64,000 nt of DNA from Bacteroidota bacterium (GCA_013288235.1 JABDCF010000004.1:1-64000), one strand, 5' to 3'; positions 34,688 through 42,263 are shown, counted from the stretch's first letter. Made by a program: numbers and translations. The notes: generated by a model not told the origin, from the sequence alone.

Positions 34688-35731
34688 TTATTTTTTCGGA
34701 TTGTAATTAAGTGCTGTTTGAAGATTAGTGTTGAAATCAGATAACTTTTCCGGCTCGTTAAACATTTTTATCTGATTAGCATCTTTCTTTGCTTTCTCTA
34801 ATAATTTTGGCTTAGGTAACACCATTTCAGGCTCTTTAAAGTCGATTTGTGTTTGACCCAATGATCTTGCAAATAAATCCTTAAACTCTTGCCATGAACG
34901 CGATAATTTAAGCATGGTAGTTATTGAAACTAATTGATTTCTTAATAACTCTTTCCCTCTTTTTTCATCTAAAGACTGAAATAGTTTTTTGGTGTACTTG
35001 CCATCTTTGTTTTTTGGCGTGTTCTCTTTAAGCCATTGAAACACGTCTTTTGGTAAGTAATTATAGACATATTGATTAGTATATTTACCTATTACTTGTG
35101 GCCGCTTAACGGTATTTGGATTGAAAGGCCAGTCTTTTAATCTGTATATATTTCTGTAAAAATCGGTTTGAAATTCTCTTTGCCATTCTAATATTACCGG
35201 AGAAACGCCGAATTCTTTAAGGCTTTTTACTATTTGTGTTTCTTCATCTGTATACCTATACCCGGTAATTTGTTCGACATATTTTAAAACCCCAAATTGA
35301 GAGAACCCCATAATTATGGCATATGCTCGTTTACCTGCATTAACCAATGCTTCGTTTTTAGGGTTGTCATTACCAGCTTTGACAAATACATCGCATATCA
35401 ACGGCAACGCCGTAGCTTCTAATCCCGTTGATACCTTTTTACCAGTTGAGATATAAGGAACCGCGGCAGCTAATTTATCTACTAAATCAGCTGATATATA
35501 ATTCTTTAACGCAGAATTTGACAAATAAGCGGGCAAAACCGCGGCACCTAATTTACGTTTCTCCCAATAAGACGCACTTCCTTTAAATCCAAAAGCGCTT
35601 GATAAGCTTCGTTCTGAAAAAACGTGGGTTCTATCTTCATCATCTAAAATTGAGGCGACCAGCTTAACGCCGTTAAAGGTGTCTTCACCAGTGCACAATG
35701 CCTTTGACAAATTTTTTAATTCTTCACTCAT
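34688..35731 (-). CDS. Transposon cargo: P63C-domain protein
   Basis: The 347-residue protein contains a P63C-like region at about residues 190-295: QTDFYRNIYRLKDWPF, RPQVIGKYTNQYVYNYLP, KNKDGKYTKKLFQSLDEKRG and LLRNQLVSITTMLKLSRSW. P63C proteins occur in phages and mobile elements and lack a defined biochemical function. The N-terminal half is a helical domain with a VFSERSLSSAFGFKGSASYWEKR segment. Its start codon overlaps the transposase stop codon as ATGA, so translation is probably coupled to the transposase. It may be a transposition accessory factor or a cargo effector. Confidence 0.8.
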   Translation of the reverse strand: MSEELKNLSKALCTGEDTFNGVKLVASILDDEDRTHVFSERSLSSAFGFKGSASYWEKRKLGAAVLPAYLSNSALKNYISADLVDKLAAAVPYISTGKKVSTGLEATALPLICDVFVKAGNDNPKNEALVNAGKRAYAIIMGFSQFGVLKYVEQITGYRYTDEETQIVKSLKEFGVSPVILEWQREFQTDFYRNIYRLKDWPFNPNTVKRPQVIGKYTNQYVYNYLPKDVFQWLKENTPKNKDGKYTKKLFQSLDEKRGKELLRNQLVSITTMLKLSRSWQEFKDLFARSLGQTQIDFKEPEMVLPKPKLLEKAKKDANQIKMFNEPEKLSDFNTNLQTALNYNPKK

Positions 35732-36672
35732 TTTGTAAGGTTATTATAGGTTAAACGATTGGTGCAATTAGCCAGTAAAGAATTGAAACGAATTAAGTCA
35801 GTTGTTTTACGGCTATTGTAACGAAATGTAAATTCATCTGCATATTTCTGAATGTGCTTTGCAGATATATTATGATAAATACCTATTACCATACGGTCAA
35901 AAAGTGAAAAACAGCCCTCAATGCTATTAGTGTAATAAACGCCTCTGCCATATTCTTTTTTGCTATGGTCAACTACTCCATGATGTGCAAATTCTTTGCC
36001 TACTGTAACGTAGGTGTTTGCTGTATCTGTCATTAACACACTTTCGGTATCAACATTAGCCCTTACTAAGTTAGGCACGAAATCAGTAGGTTTAACGGCC
36101 TGTAAACGCAATCTACTACCACGTTCCATTAAGCCTAAAACAACGGTTTTATTATTATGACGGTCTGCTTTATTTTCTAAAATCACTTTGCGTTTTTTAT
36201 TGCTCATGTTTTTAACTTTCCCGCCAACTATAGTTTCATCAACTTCAACAATTACGCCTGAACCACCAAGTTTGTTATCGTTGTCAATTTCGGTTTCAGC
36301 GGCATCTATACCGAAGCAATTACGGATACGCTGTAACATGAACCAAGCTGTTTTTTGCGTAACATTTAAATCACGTCCTAATTGGAGAGAAGATATGCCT
36401 TTTTTGTGAGCGGTGACAAGGTAAATTGCAATAAACCAAGATTGTAATTCTATCTTTGTGTTATCAAATAGAGTAGCAGTACGAACGTTAAAATATTTAC
36501 CTGTATTTTTGCATTTGTAGCCTCTTGCAGTAACGTAAACTTTAGAAGTTTCATCAAACGGACTTACTACGTTTCCGTTCCAGCGAAGTTGCTCTAAATG
36601 GTTAATACAAGTTTGTTCATCGGGAAATGCCTTGATTAACTCTCTTATTGATTTGAACTCTATATTTATCAT
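35728..36672 (-). CDS. IS1595-family (ISXO2-like) transposase
   Basis: I start the 314-residue protein at the Met encoded at 36672 (MINIEFKS), 21 bp inside the longest frame, because it matches the usual N-terminus. A zinc-ribbon-like N-terminal part is degenerate: YKCKNTGKYF keeps only one Cys, and the usual upstream CxxC pair is absent. The DDE core is complete, with VEVDETIVGGK (first Asp), VLMTDTANTY (second Asp) and NSIEGCFSLFDRM (Glu), followed by YADEFTFRYN. It lies at the right end of a 3.7-kb element with matching inverted repeats, reading inward. The frame is intact. Confidence 0.93.
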   Translation of the reverse strand: MINIEFKSIRELIKAFPDEQTCINHLEQLRWNGNVVSPFDETSKVYVTARGYKCKNTGKYFNVRTATLFDNTKIELQSWFIAIYLVTAHKKGISSLQLGRDLNVTQKTAWFMLQRIRNCFGIDAAETEIDNDNKLGGSGVIVEVDETIVGGKVKNMSNKKRKVILENKADRHNNKTVVLGLMERGSRLRLQAVKPTDFVPNLVRANVDTESVLMTDTANTYVTVGKEFAHHGVVDHSKKEYGRGVYYTNSIEGCFSLFDRMVIGIYHNISAKHIQKYADEFTFRYNSRKTTDLIRFNSLLANCTNRLTYNNLTK

Positions 36673-36739
36673 TGCGTTTGAATTACAATACAAATATAGT
36701 AGTTATTTACACAAAAACAAATTTATTTTTAATTATTTA

Positions 36740-36762
36740 GTGTAAACTTGTATATAGTTATC
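36740..36762 (-). repeat. Right terminal inverted repeat of the transposon
   Basis: Read on the minus strand it begins GATAACTATATACAAG and pairs with the left end at 21 of 23 positions. It lies 68 bp outside the longest transposase frame. Confidence 0.8.
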
Positions 36763-36780
36763 AATATTTTGCGTCTCTAC
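36763..36780. repeat. Right target-site duplication and right hairpin arm
   Basis: AATATTTT (36763-36770) is the exact second copy of the target duplication. GCGTCTCTAC (36771-36780) is the inverse of the arm at 33059-33068. Confidence 0.85.
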
Positions 36781-36833
36781 ATTTTGAGCAATAATTGTAT
36801 TTTTAACGATAGTTTTTTAGCAAGACTAATAGC

Positions 36834-37418
36834 GTGAAAAAAAGAGCCTTAACCTTAAATACTTTTCTAATAATATCGGTGTTAACGAGTCTTGCCGGAT
36901 GCCAAAACAATACGGCCCAATCAACATCCGATACAGCAACATCCGCAAAAAAAGCAAAGGCTGAAAAAGCTATTTCTAATTCTAACTGCGATTCAACGGT
37001 AACTAATCAGGAATTTAGTTTTGATGCGTTAGCCCTCCAGGTTTTTAAAGCCGATACCAATAAAATTAAGTCATTGTTCATGAATCCTGTAGCTTTAAAA
37101 ATGGCAAAAGATACGGATAAAAATAATGGAGGAGTGCGCTATTACCTGTATAATTTCACAGATGGAATAAATAAAATTACCCTATTTTATAATCATGGCT
37201 TTTACATAGAATACGCTGATATAAAAAACGATAAAGTTCAATTAAATAAAAAAGTTTCCATTGGCATGAACCAAGATGTTTTTCTGAAATTAATTAACGT
37301 AAAAAGCATTAATTGTGATACGATAACTGTACAAGACGATGAAATGACTTTCGAAAGTGTTTACATTTTTAAAAAAGCTAAACTAAGAGAAATAAGGATG
37401 GGGCAGACAGTGGAATAG
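36834..37418 (+). CDS. Hypothetical lipoprotein
   Basis: The 194-residue protein probably starts at GTG 36834, which opens a lipoprotein signal (KKRALTLNTFLIISVLTSLAGC, Cys 23). A Ser/Thr/Lys-rich linker follows, then a compact domain with two short acidic strands, FYNHGFYIEYADIKNDKV and MTFESVYIFKKAKLREIRMG. I recognise no family. It lies just outside the transposon's right end, and the insertion is 54 bp upstream of the start, so its native promoter may be altered. Confidence 0.7.
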   Translation: MKKRALTLNTFLIISVLTSLAGCQNNTAQSTSDTATSAKKAKAEKAISNSNCDSTVTNQEFSFDALALQVFKADTNKIKSLFMNPVALKMAKDTDKNNGGVRYYLYNFTDGINKITLFYNHGFYIEYADIKNDKVQLNKKVSIGMNQDVFLKLINVKSINCDTITVQDDEMTFESVYIFKKAKLREIRMGQTVE

Positions 37419-37483
37419 CCACATCTTGTTAATCTCCCACAGGTAAATTACCCGATAAATTCATTGTTCGCCTTAATATTTCC

Positions 37484-37508
37484 GAGACGAAAAACATTCC
37501 GTCTCTAC
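37484..37508. repeat. Intact short hairpin of the GAGACG family
   Basis: GAGACG at 37484-37489 and CGTCTCTAC at 37500-37508 form a stem around an AT-rich loop. It is a close relative of the hairpin into which the transposon inserted, but without an insertion. Confidence 0.65.
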
Positions 37509-38116
37509 AAGCTATAATCATACTTTACAACAATATCGAGCTTGTTTAGCTTTGATAAGGCCAGGTTTACTTGTGTTTTTCTGATAGCAACCTGAATACT
37601 GCAATTATTATCAAATACCTGGTTAATGATGGTTAAATTATCATCTTTAATTATCTTCATTATGTCGTTCATCAACAGATAATCAAATTCAATAGTATAA
37701 ATATCATCAACTGTCTTTTCAACGACAACTGCATGTTTTAACGCTTCTTCAGTTGCCGTTTTATAAGCATTTATCAATCCGGGAACGCCAAGCAACGTCC
37801 CGCCAAAATAGCGTACAACTATAATAGCAATATTAGTGAGATCGCGGGAAAGCAACACATTTAAAATAGGCCTGCCCGCTGTTCCGGACGGTTCGCCATC
37901 GTCATTTATCCGGAAAACTGAACGGTCGATACCCAACCGCAAAGCCCTGCAATGGTGGTTTGCTTTGGGATGTTCGGCTTTTAATTTTAAAAGATAGGCC
38001 TTTGCCTCATTTTCAGAATTTATTGGATACGCATAAGCCAAAAACTTGCTTCCCCTATCGCTGAATATTCCTTCGCTTGGTTTTTCAATAGTACGGTAAG
38101 TATCTTCAAAAAGCAT
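37505..38116 (-). CDS. YigZ/IMPACT-family protein
   Basis: The 203-residue protein has the two-part IMPACT layout. The N-terminal domain has SDRGSKFLAYAYPI, KANHHCRALRLG, RINDDGEPSGTAGRPIL and VVRYFGGTLLGVPGLINAY. The C-terminal ferredoxin-like domain covers about 135-203. Bacterial YigZ proteins are thought to interact with translation or elongation factors; the exact role is not established. Length is normal. It is followed, 10 bp upstream in sequence terms, by a small secreted-protein gene on the same strand. Confidence 0.92.
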   Translation of the reverse strand: MLFEDTYRTIEKPSEGIFSDRGSKFLAYAYPINSENEAKAYLLKLKAEHPKANHHCRALRLGIDRSVFRINDDGEPSGTAGRPILNVLLSRDLTNIAIIVVRYFGGTLLGVPGLINAYKTATEEALKHAVVVEKTVDDIYTIEFDYLLMNDIMKIIKDDNLTIINQVFDNNCSIQVAIRKTQVNLALSKLNKLDIVVKYDYSL

Positions 38117-38126
38117 CGGGACACCG

Positions 38127-38519
38127 TTATCTTACCCTTTTCCAATATTCTTCAACACGCTTGCCATTTGGTAATACGCCTTTTAAAACAAGTGTATCAT
38201 TTCTAACTGCATAAAAATAATGGATAGGTATATTGGTGATCTTTGACGGCTGGCTGCAAAATGTTTCTGTATCAACACAAGTATCGCCTCTTAATGTGTA
38301 GTTACCGGTTTCGTATTTTTCATCCTTGTAGCCTTTTTCTACTACAAATGCTTCATAATGTGCGCCATCATATTTTCTTAGTAAGGCGTATTCCTTTGGT
38401 GCCGCTTCTTTTTTTCCGTTAAAGATATCGCCTGCATACTTCCAGGAGCCTTTTAGCGTGGGCTGTAGTTGAAAGGAATATAGAATAAACGAAGAGAGAA
38501 CGATAAATATTAATTTCAT
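38127..38519 (-). CDS. Small secreted protein of unknown function
   Basis: I start at the Met at 38519, which opens a proper signal peptide (MKLIFIVLSSFILYS); a Met five codons earlier is also possible. The mature part, about 110 residues, is beta-rich, with LKGSWKYAG, KKEAAPKEYALLRKYDGAHYEAFV, GNYTLRGDTCVDTETFCS and a final VEEYWKRV. The lipocalin-like strand order resembles small DUF4488-type proteins of Bacteroidota. No catalytic features are seen. It lies 10 bp upstream of the YigZ gene and 33 bp after hemF, on the same strand, so the three may be co-transcribed. Confidence 0.7.
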   Translation of the reverse strand: MKLIFIVLSSFILYSFQLQPTLKGSWKYAGDIFNGKKEAAPKEYALLRKYDGAHYEAFVVEKGYKDEKYETGNYTLRGDTCVDTETFCSQPSKITNIPIHYFYAVRNDTLVLKGVLPNGKRVEEYWKRVR

Positions 38520-38551
38520 AATGGCTGCAAACAATTTTTATTCCCAGGCTA

Positions 38552-39466
38552 TCAAACCCAATTAATACCCTTTTTTAATAAAGATAAAGTTTTTTCTTCC
38601 TCTCCGCCAGGTTTCGGTTGATAATTATAAAGCCATTTGGCAGTTGGGGGCAAGCTCATTAAAATTGATTCAATGCGTCCATTGGTCTCTAATCCAAATT
38701 TAGTGCCGGCATCATAAACCAGGTTAAACTCGGCATAGCGGCTACGGCGCTGGTATTGCCATTGCTGCTCATCTCCGGCAAATGGTTTATCCCGGTTTCG
38801 TTTCACTAATTCAGTATAAATAGGGATAAATGAACGCCCTAATGTTTTCGAAAATTCAAAGATGGTTTCCCAGGTCAGGTCTTCACTTGCGGTTAAACGA
38901 TCGTAAAATATGCCGCCTATCCCGCGGGTTTCATTACGGTGTTTTATAAAAAAATAATCGTCGGCCCATAATTTAAACCGGTGATAAAAGTCACGATAAA
39001 ATGGATCGCAAACGGACTTTAAATAAGCATGAAAATACCTGGCGTCATCTTCAAAAACATAGTGCGGGGTAAGGTCGATCCCCCCGCCAAACCATCGTAC
39101 AGGCTCCACGCCTGATCCAAATGATGATGGCATCTCAAAATACCGGATATTCATGTGGATGATGGGAACCATCGGGTGGTTAGGATGGATTACAATGGAA
39201 ATACCAGTGGCGAAAAAATCATCCTGCTCAACTTTCAGGGCTTTCTTTACCGAATCAGGCAATTGGCCGTGAACCGCCGAAAAATTAACGCCGCCTTTTT
39301 CAAAAATATTCCCGTTTTGAATAACGCGGGTGCGCCCGCCACCGCCACCTTCCCGCTCCCATTTTTCTTCTTCAAAATGGGCTTTGCCATCAGTTAACTC
39401 AAGGGCAGCACATATTTCATCCTGTATTTGCTGGTAATCGGCAGTGATTTGTTCCTTACTTATCAT
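38552..39466 (-). CDS. hemF: Oxygen-dependent coproporphyrinogen III oxidase
   Basis: The 304-residue enzyme oxidatively decarboxylates coproporphyrinogen III to protoporphyrinogen IX in haem synthesis. Family landmarks are GGGGGRTRVIQNG near the N-terminus, PMVPIIHMNIRYF, FGGGIDLTPHYVFEDDARYFH, KHRNETRGIGGIFYD, and the C-terminal LVYDAGTKFGLETNGRIESILMSLPP. Length is normal. This aerobic form fits a respiring organism with the cytochrome bd oxidase found later in the window. Confidence 0.97.
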   Translation of the reverse strand: MISKEQITADYQQIQDEICAALELTDGKAHFEEEKWEREGGGGGRTRVIQNGNIFEKGGVNFSAVHGQLPDSVKKALKVEQDDFFATGISIVIHPNHPMVPIIHMNIRYFEMPSSFGSGVEPVRWFGGGIDLTPHYVFEDDARYFHAYLKSVCDPFYRDFYHRFKLWADDYFFIKHRNETRGIGGIFYDRLTASEDLTWETIFEFSKTLGRSFIPIYTELVKRNRDKPFAGDEQQWQYQRRSRYAEFNLVYDAGTKFGLETNGRIESILMSLPPTAKWLYNYQPKPGGEEEKTLSLLKKGINWV

Positions 39467-39479
39467 CGGGGCAAAGGTA

Positions 39480-39582
39480 GTTGATTAGGTTGATTGGGCG
39501 AATGGTTGATCGGGTTAAAATATCGATCCTCAAAAACTACTACCTTAGTCAACTCAATAAACCTAATCAACTTATTCAACTA
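39480..39582. repeat. Intergenic hairpin with TTGATTAGG word repeat
   Basis: The left arm GTTGATTAGGTTGATTGGG faces CAACTCAATAAACCTAATCA followed by ACTTATTCAAC across a loop of about 40 bases. The right arm overlaps the end of the MFS gene, whose stop is at 39576. Confidence 0.6.
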
Positions 39583-40808
39583 ACTTCAACATAATTAAGG
39601 TCTTTACCAAATGTTTCTTTCAATTGACTTAATGACAACAGCGCTAATACAGTAAGTATAGCCATCATAATGTAGCCGCTATTTACCATTCCGTAGTGCG
39701 ATACCAACGATTTGAAGCCGATAGTAATTAAAATAAGTGAACCGCGAACAAAATTTGGAACGGTTGTAGCAACCGTTGATCGTATATTGGTACCGAACTG
39801 CTCGGCGGCAATGGTGATAAACGTTGTCCAGTAACCAACAGCAAATCCCATAAAAGCGCATAACCATAAAAATTGCTGGCTTGTAAGGCCGGTTGACTGC
39901 AAATAAAGTACAACGCTGGCCGCCGAGAGCAGCAGAAAAATAACCATTGCCAACTTACGGGATTTAAAGAATTGCGATAAAAGGCCTGCAACAATCCCTC
40001 CAATGGCTATGCATATATAAGCGTATTGTAAGCCATCACCTGCATTCAATTTACCTGTGGCATGCAACGCCACCCCAAATTCGGGCTGTAATGAAATTAA
40101 GATGCCAACCACATACCAAAGTGGGGCCCCTATTAAAATACAGCACAAATATTTTTTAAACCTGCCCCAATTGTTAAACAGCATTAAAAAATTCCCTTTT
40201 GAAACCCCCGCTTGTTTAATATTTTTAAACATTCCCGATTCAAATGTTCCTATCCTAAGAAACAATAAGACAACTCCTAACCCTCCGCCAATAAAATAAG
40301 CTTCGCGCCATCCAAATTTTGAAATCCAGTTAGCAGCTACTACTCCCAAAAGGCCTATCGCCGCCACGATCATCGTACCATAGCCACGTTTTTCTTTGCT
40401 CAGGGTTTCACTAACCAGGGTTATTCCGGCGCCCAATTCGCCGGCAAGTCCTAAACCTGCAATAAAACGTACGATGGCATAGGTGTTAATATCATGCACA
40501 AAACCATTTGCAAAATTGGAAACTGAATATAATATGATAGAGCCGAAAAGCACTTTTAAACGTCCTAATTTATCTCCCAGTACGCCCCATAAAATACCTC
40601 CGAGCAAAAGGCCGAACATTTGCCAGTTAAAGATGTCGGTACCAACAGATAATACATCCGCCGGTTTTACACCGATATCGGCAAGGCTTTTTCTCCTTAC
40701 AATCAGGAAAATTAGCAGGTCATAAATATCAACGAAGTAGCCCAAAGACGCCACCAGTACCAGCAAAACTGCATTCCTGGTAATTTTTGCCGAAGTATCA
40801 GCTGTCAT
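39576..40808 (-). CDS. Major facilitator superfamily transporter
   Basis: The 410-residue protein has twelve predicted helices in two six-helix halves. The family loop between helices 2 and 3 is LWGVLGDKLGRLKVLFGS (GxxxDxxGRR type), and AGLGLAGELGAGITLVSE occurs in helix 4. The N-terminal YFVDIYDLLIFLI resembles sugar and aromatic-acid H+ symporters. Substrate cannot be told from sequence, and no pathway neighbour gives a hint: hemF is downstream, a cold-shock gene upstream. Confidence 0.88.
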   Translation of the reverse strand: MTADTSAKITRNAVLLVLVASLGYFVDIYDLLIFLIVRRKSLADIGVKPADVLSVGTDIFNWQMFGLLLGGILWGVLGDKLGRLKVLFGSIILYSVSNFANGFVHDINTYAIVRFIAGLGLAGELGAGITLVSETLSKEKRGYGTMIVAAIGLLGVVAANWISKFGWREAYFIGGGLGVVLLFLRIGTFESGMFKNIKQAGVSKGNFLMLFNNWGRFKKYLCCILIGAPLWYVVGILISLQPEFGVALHATGKLNAGDGLQYAYICIAIGGIVAGLLSQFFKSRKLAMVIFLLLSAASVVLYLQSTGLTSQQFLWLCAFMGFAVGYWTTFITIAAEQFGTNIRSTVATTVPNFVRGSLILITIGFKSLVSHYGMVNSGYIMMAILTVLALLSLSQLKETFGKDLNYVEVS

Positions 40809-40880
40809 AATTGTAATAATTGGTTATATAGTCCAGATAAACAATGAATTGTATATCCTTATCTTGTTTAATTGGTATAA

Positions 40881-40899
40881 AGAGACGCAGTATTTCGTC
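40881..40899. repeat. Partial hairpin of the GAGACGC family
   Basis: AGAGACGCAGTATTTCGTC keeps a short GACG/CGTC stem with an AT loop, a degenerate copy of the repeat at 33059/36780. Confidence 0.45.
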
Positions 40900-40918
40900 A
40901 TTTCAAATTTTTCTCCAC

Positions 40919-40943
40919 AAAAAAACCCCTGTGCTGGCAGAGG
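40919..40943 (-). terminator. Intrinsic terminator of the cold-shock gene
   Basis: Read on the minus strand, CCTCTG, a six-base loop and CAGGGG form a stem (one G-U pair) followed by seven Ts. It lies 25 bp after the cold-shock stop codon. Confidence 0.7.
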
Positions 40944-40967
40944 TCCCTAAGAGATTAATCTTTTAAA

Positions 40968-41165
40968 TTATGCTTTTTTTACATTTACTGCCTGTAATCC
41001 TTTTCTGCCTTCTTCTACGTCGTATGTAACGCTATCGTTATCTTTAATGGCGTTTACGCCGCCTTGTACATCTTTAAAGTGTACAAAAAGATCCTTACCA
41101 TCGTCGGTAACAATAAAACCATAACCTTTTTGTGTGTTAAACCATTTTACTTTTCCAGTTTTCAT
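40968..41165 (-). CDS. Cold-shock domain protein (CspA family)
   Basis: The 65-residue single-domain OB fold has both RNA-binding motifs: GKVKWFNTQKGYGFI (RNP1, residues 4-18) and DLFVHF (RNP2, about 26-31), followed by SVTYDVEEGRKGLQAVNV. It binds single-stranded RNA or DNA and acts as an RNA chaperone in the cytoplasm. It has its own terminator and a structured leader with a strong hairpin, consistent with temperature-dependent control as in other csp genes. Confidence 0.96.
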   Translation of the reverse strand: MKTGKVKWFNTQKGYGFIVTDDGKDLFVHFKDVQGGVNAIKDNDSVTYDVEEGRKGLQAVNVKKA

Positions 41166-41212
41166 AAATATTATAATTGTTGTATAAAAAAATTGTGTTA
41201 CAGATTAAAAAA

Positions 41213-41258
41213 CTATGCTGAAAACTGAAAAAATACCAACTTTTACAGTTTGGCATAG
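41213..41258 (-). promoter_or_regulatory. 5'-leader hairpin of the cold-shock gene
   Basis: On the minus strand, CTATGC pairs with GCATAG and AAACTG with CAGTTT around a small internal bulge and an AT-rich loop. It would lie at the very 5' end of a transcript started from the promoter at 41274-41303, followed by an AT-rich leader of about 50 nt before the start codon. Confidence 0.55.
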
Positions 41259-41273
41259 AAAAACCAATCTGTT

Positions 41274-41303
41274 CAAATATATAAAATATATTAATAACCA
41301 AAT
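41274..41303 (-). promoter_or_regulatory. Predicted promoter of the cold-shock gene
   Basis: On the minus strand, TTTGG near 41302-41298 precedes TATATTTG at 41281-41274, matching the Bacteroidota -33 and -7 boxes with slightly short spacing. Transcription would start near 41265, giving a leader of about 100 nt. Confidence 0.45.
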
Positions 41304-41307
41304 AAAA

Positions 41308-41943
41308 TTATTTATTTGGTTGCGGAGTTAATCGTAAATAGGGTTTAACCTGTGTAAAACCTTTCGGAAATTTCGCCGGGATGTCTTCTGTTTTAATTGC
41401 AGGCACCACTACAACATCTTCGCCGTCCTTCCAGTCGGCCGGGGTTGCTACGCTGTAATTAGCCGTTAACTGTAGTGAATCTATGACCCTTAATATTTCC
41501 TGGAAGTTTCTCCCTGTTGAGGCAGGGTAGGTAATAGTAAGCTTGATCGTTTTATCGGGCGCAATAACAAATAACGACCTTACAGTTGCTGTTAAAGATG
41601 CATTCGGGTGGATCATGTCATAAGCGAGCGCAATTTCCCGGTTCTCATCCCCTATTATCGGGAAATTAACCTCAACATTTTGTGTTTCATTAATGTCGCT
41701 TATCCAGCCTTTATGCGACTCAACTGAATCAACGCTTAATGCAATAACTTTCACGTTGCGTTTGTCAAATTCACTTTTCAACGACGCTGTTTTCCCTAAT
41801 TCTGTGGTGCATACCGGTGTATAATCGGCAGGGTGCGAAAATAATACACCCCAGCTATCGCCCAGGTATTCATAAAAATCAATTTCACCTTCTGATGTTT
41901 TTGCTTTGAAATTTGGAGCTTTATCTCCCAACCGTAAACTCAT
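41308..41943 (-). CDS. 1-Cys peroxiredoxin (Prdx6-like)
   Basis: The 211-residue protein reduces peroxides in the cytoplasm. The peroxidatic Cys 45 lies in HPADYTPVCTTE, preceded by the FSHPAD motif. The C-terminal arm (VVVPAIKTEDIPAKFPKGFTQVKPYLRLTP) identifies the Prx6 subfamily, which lacks a resolving Cys in the usual place. Length is normal. It is divergent from the GH15 gene, with a word-repeat hairpin between. Confidence 0.94.
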   Translation of the reverse strand: MSLRLGDKAPNFKAKTSEGEIDFYEYLGDSWGVLFSHPADYTPVCTTELGKTASLKSEFDKRNVKVIALSVDSVESHKGWISDINETQNVEVNFPIIGDENREIALAYDMIHPNASLTATVRSLFVIAPDKTIKLTITYPASTGRNFQEILRVIDSLQLTANYSVATPADWKDGEDVVVVPAIKTEDIPAKFPKGFTQVKPYLRLTPQPNK

Positions 41944-42075
41944 AACTTTATAATTTATCTGTTTAAATAATATACTAAGTTAGGTGGATTGTTTTATTAA
42001 GCAATAGTGATTTGAAAAAATATCTATTAATTACATGGGAATTATATAATTTATAATTAACAATTATTTCCAATG

Positions 42076-42218
42076 CGGAAGTCGGAATGCCGATTGCGGA
42101 ATTATTTTGAAGGATTTTTCTAAGCACTTCCTTGTTAATGGCAGGAGGTTATCCCTGTAGTGCATGTTTTCCCATGCAGAATCAAACAAAAATTCCGCAA
42201 TCGGCATTCCGACTTCCG
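42076..42218. repeat. Inverted repeat with CGGAAGTCGGAATGCC arms
   Basis: Two perfect 28-base inverted arms at 42076-42103 and 42191-42218 flank an 87-base spacer. The arms are themselves built from a reiterated CGGAA/CGGAAT word. The unit lies just upstream of the preferred GH15 start, and the 5' leader would contain it if transcription starts further out. Confidence 0.8.
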
Positions 42219-42263
42219 AAATCCCCCGAACATTCTGCTAAAAAGTTTGTTGAACTTTTTAAT

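Larger units (their letters stand above)
33077..36762. mobile_element. IS1595-family composite transposon with four cargo genes
   Basis: The 3686-bp element is bounded by 23-bp terminal inverted repeats at 33077-33099 and 36740-36762 that match at 21 of 23 positions (core TAACTATATACAA). It is flanked by the exact 8-bp duplication AATATTTT. It carries a DDE transposase at the right end reading inward, a P63C-domain gene overlapping the transposase stop, and three more small genes. Outside the element, the two arms GTAGAGACGC and GCGTCTCTAC restore one hairpin, so the empty site can be deduced. Good ends and an intact transposase frame suggest recent insertion. Confidence 0.85.

Noticed and set aside
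33059-36780. Alternative transposon boundaries at the GTAGAGACGC arms
   Set aside because: With those ends no target duplication is found, while boundaries at 33077 and 36762 give an exact 8-bp duplication and good inverted repeats.
42132-42263. Longer N-terminus of the GH15 gene
   Set aside because: It passes through a perfect inverted repeat and lacks the family's usual start; ATG 42264 fits better.
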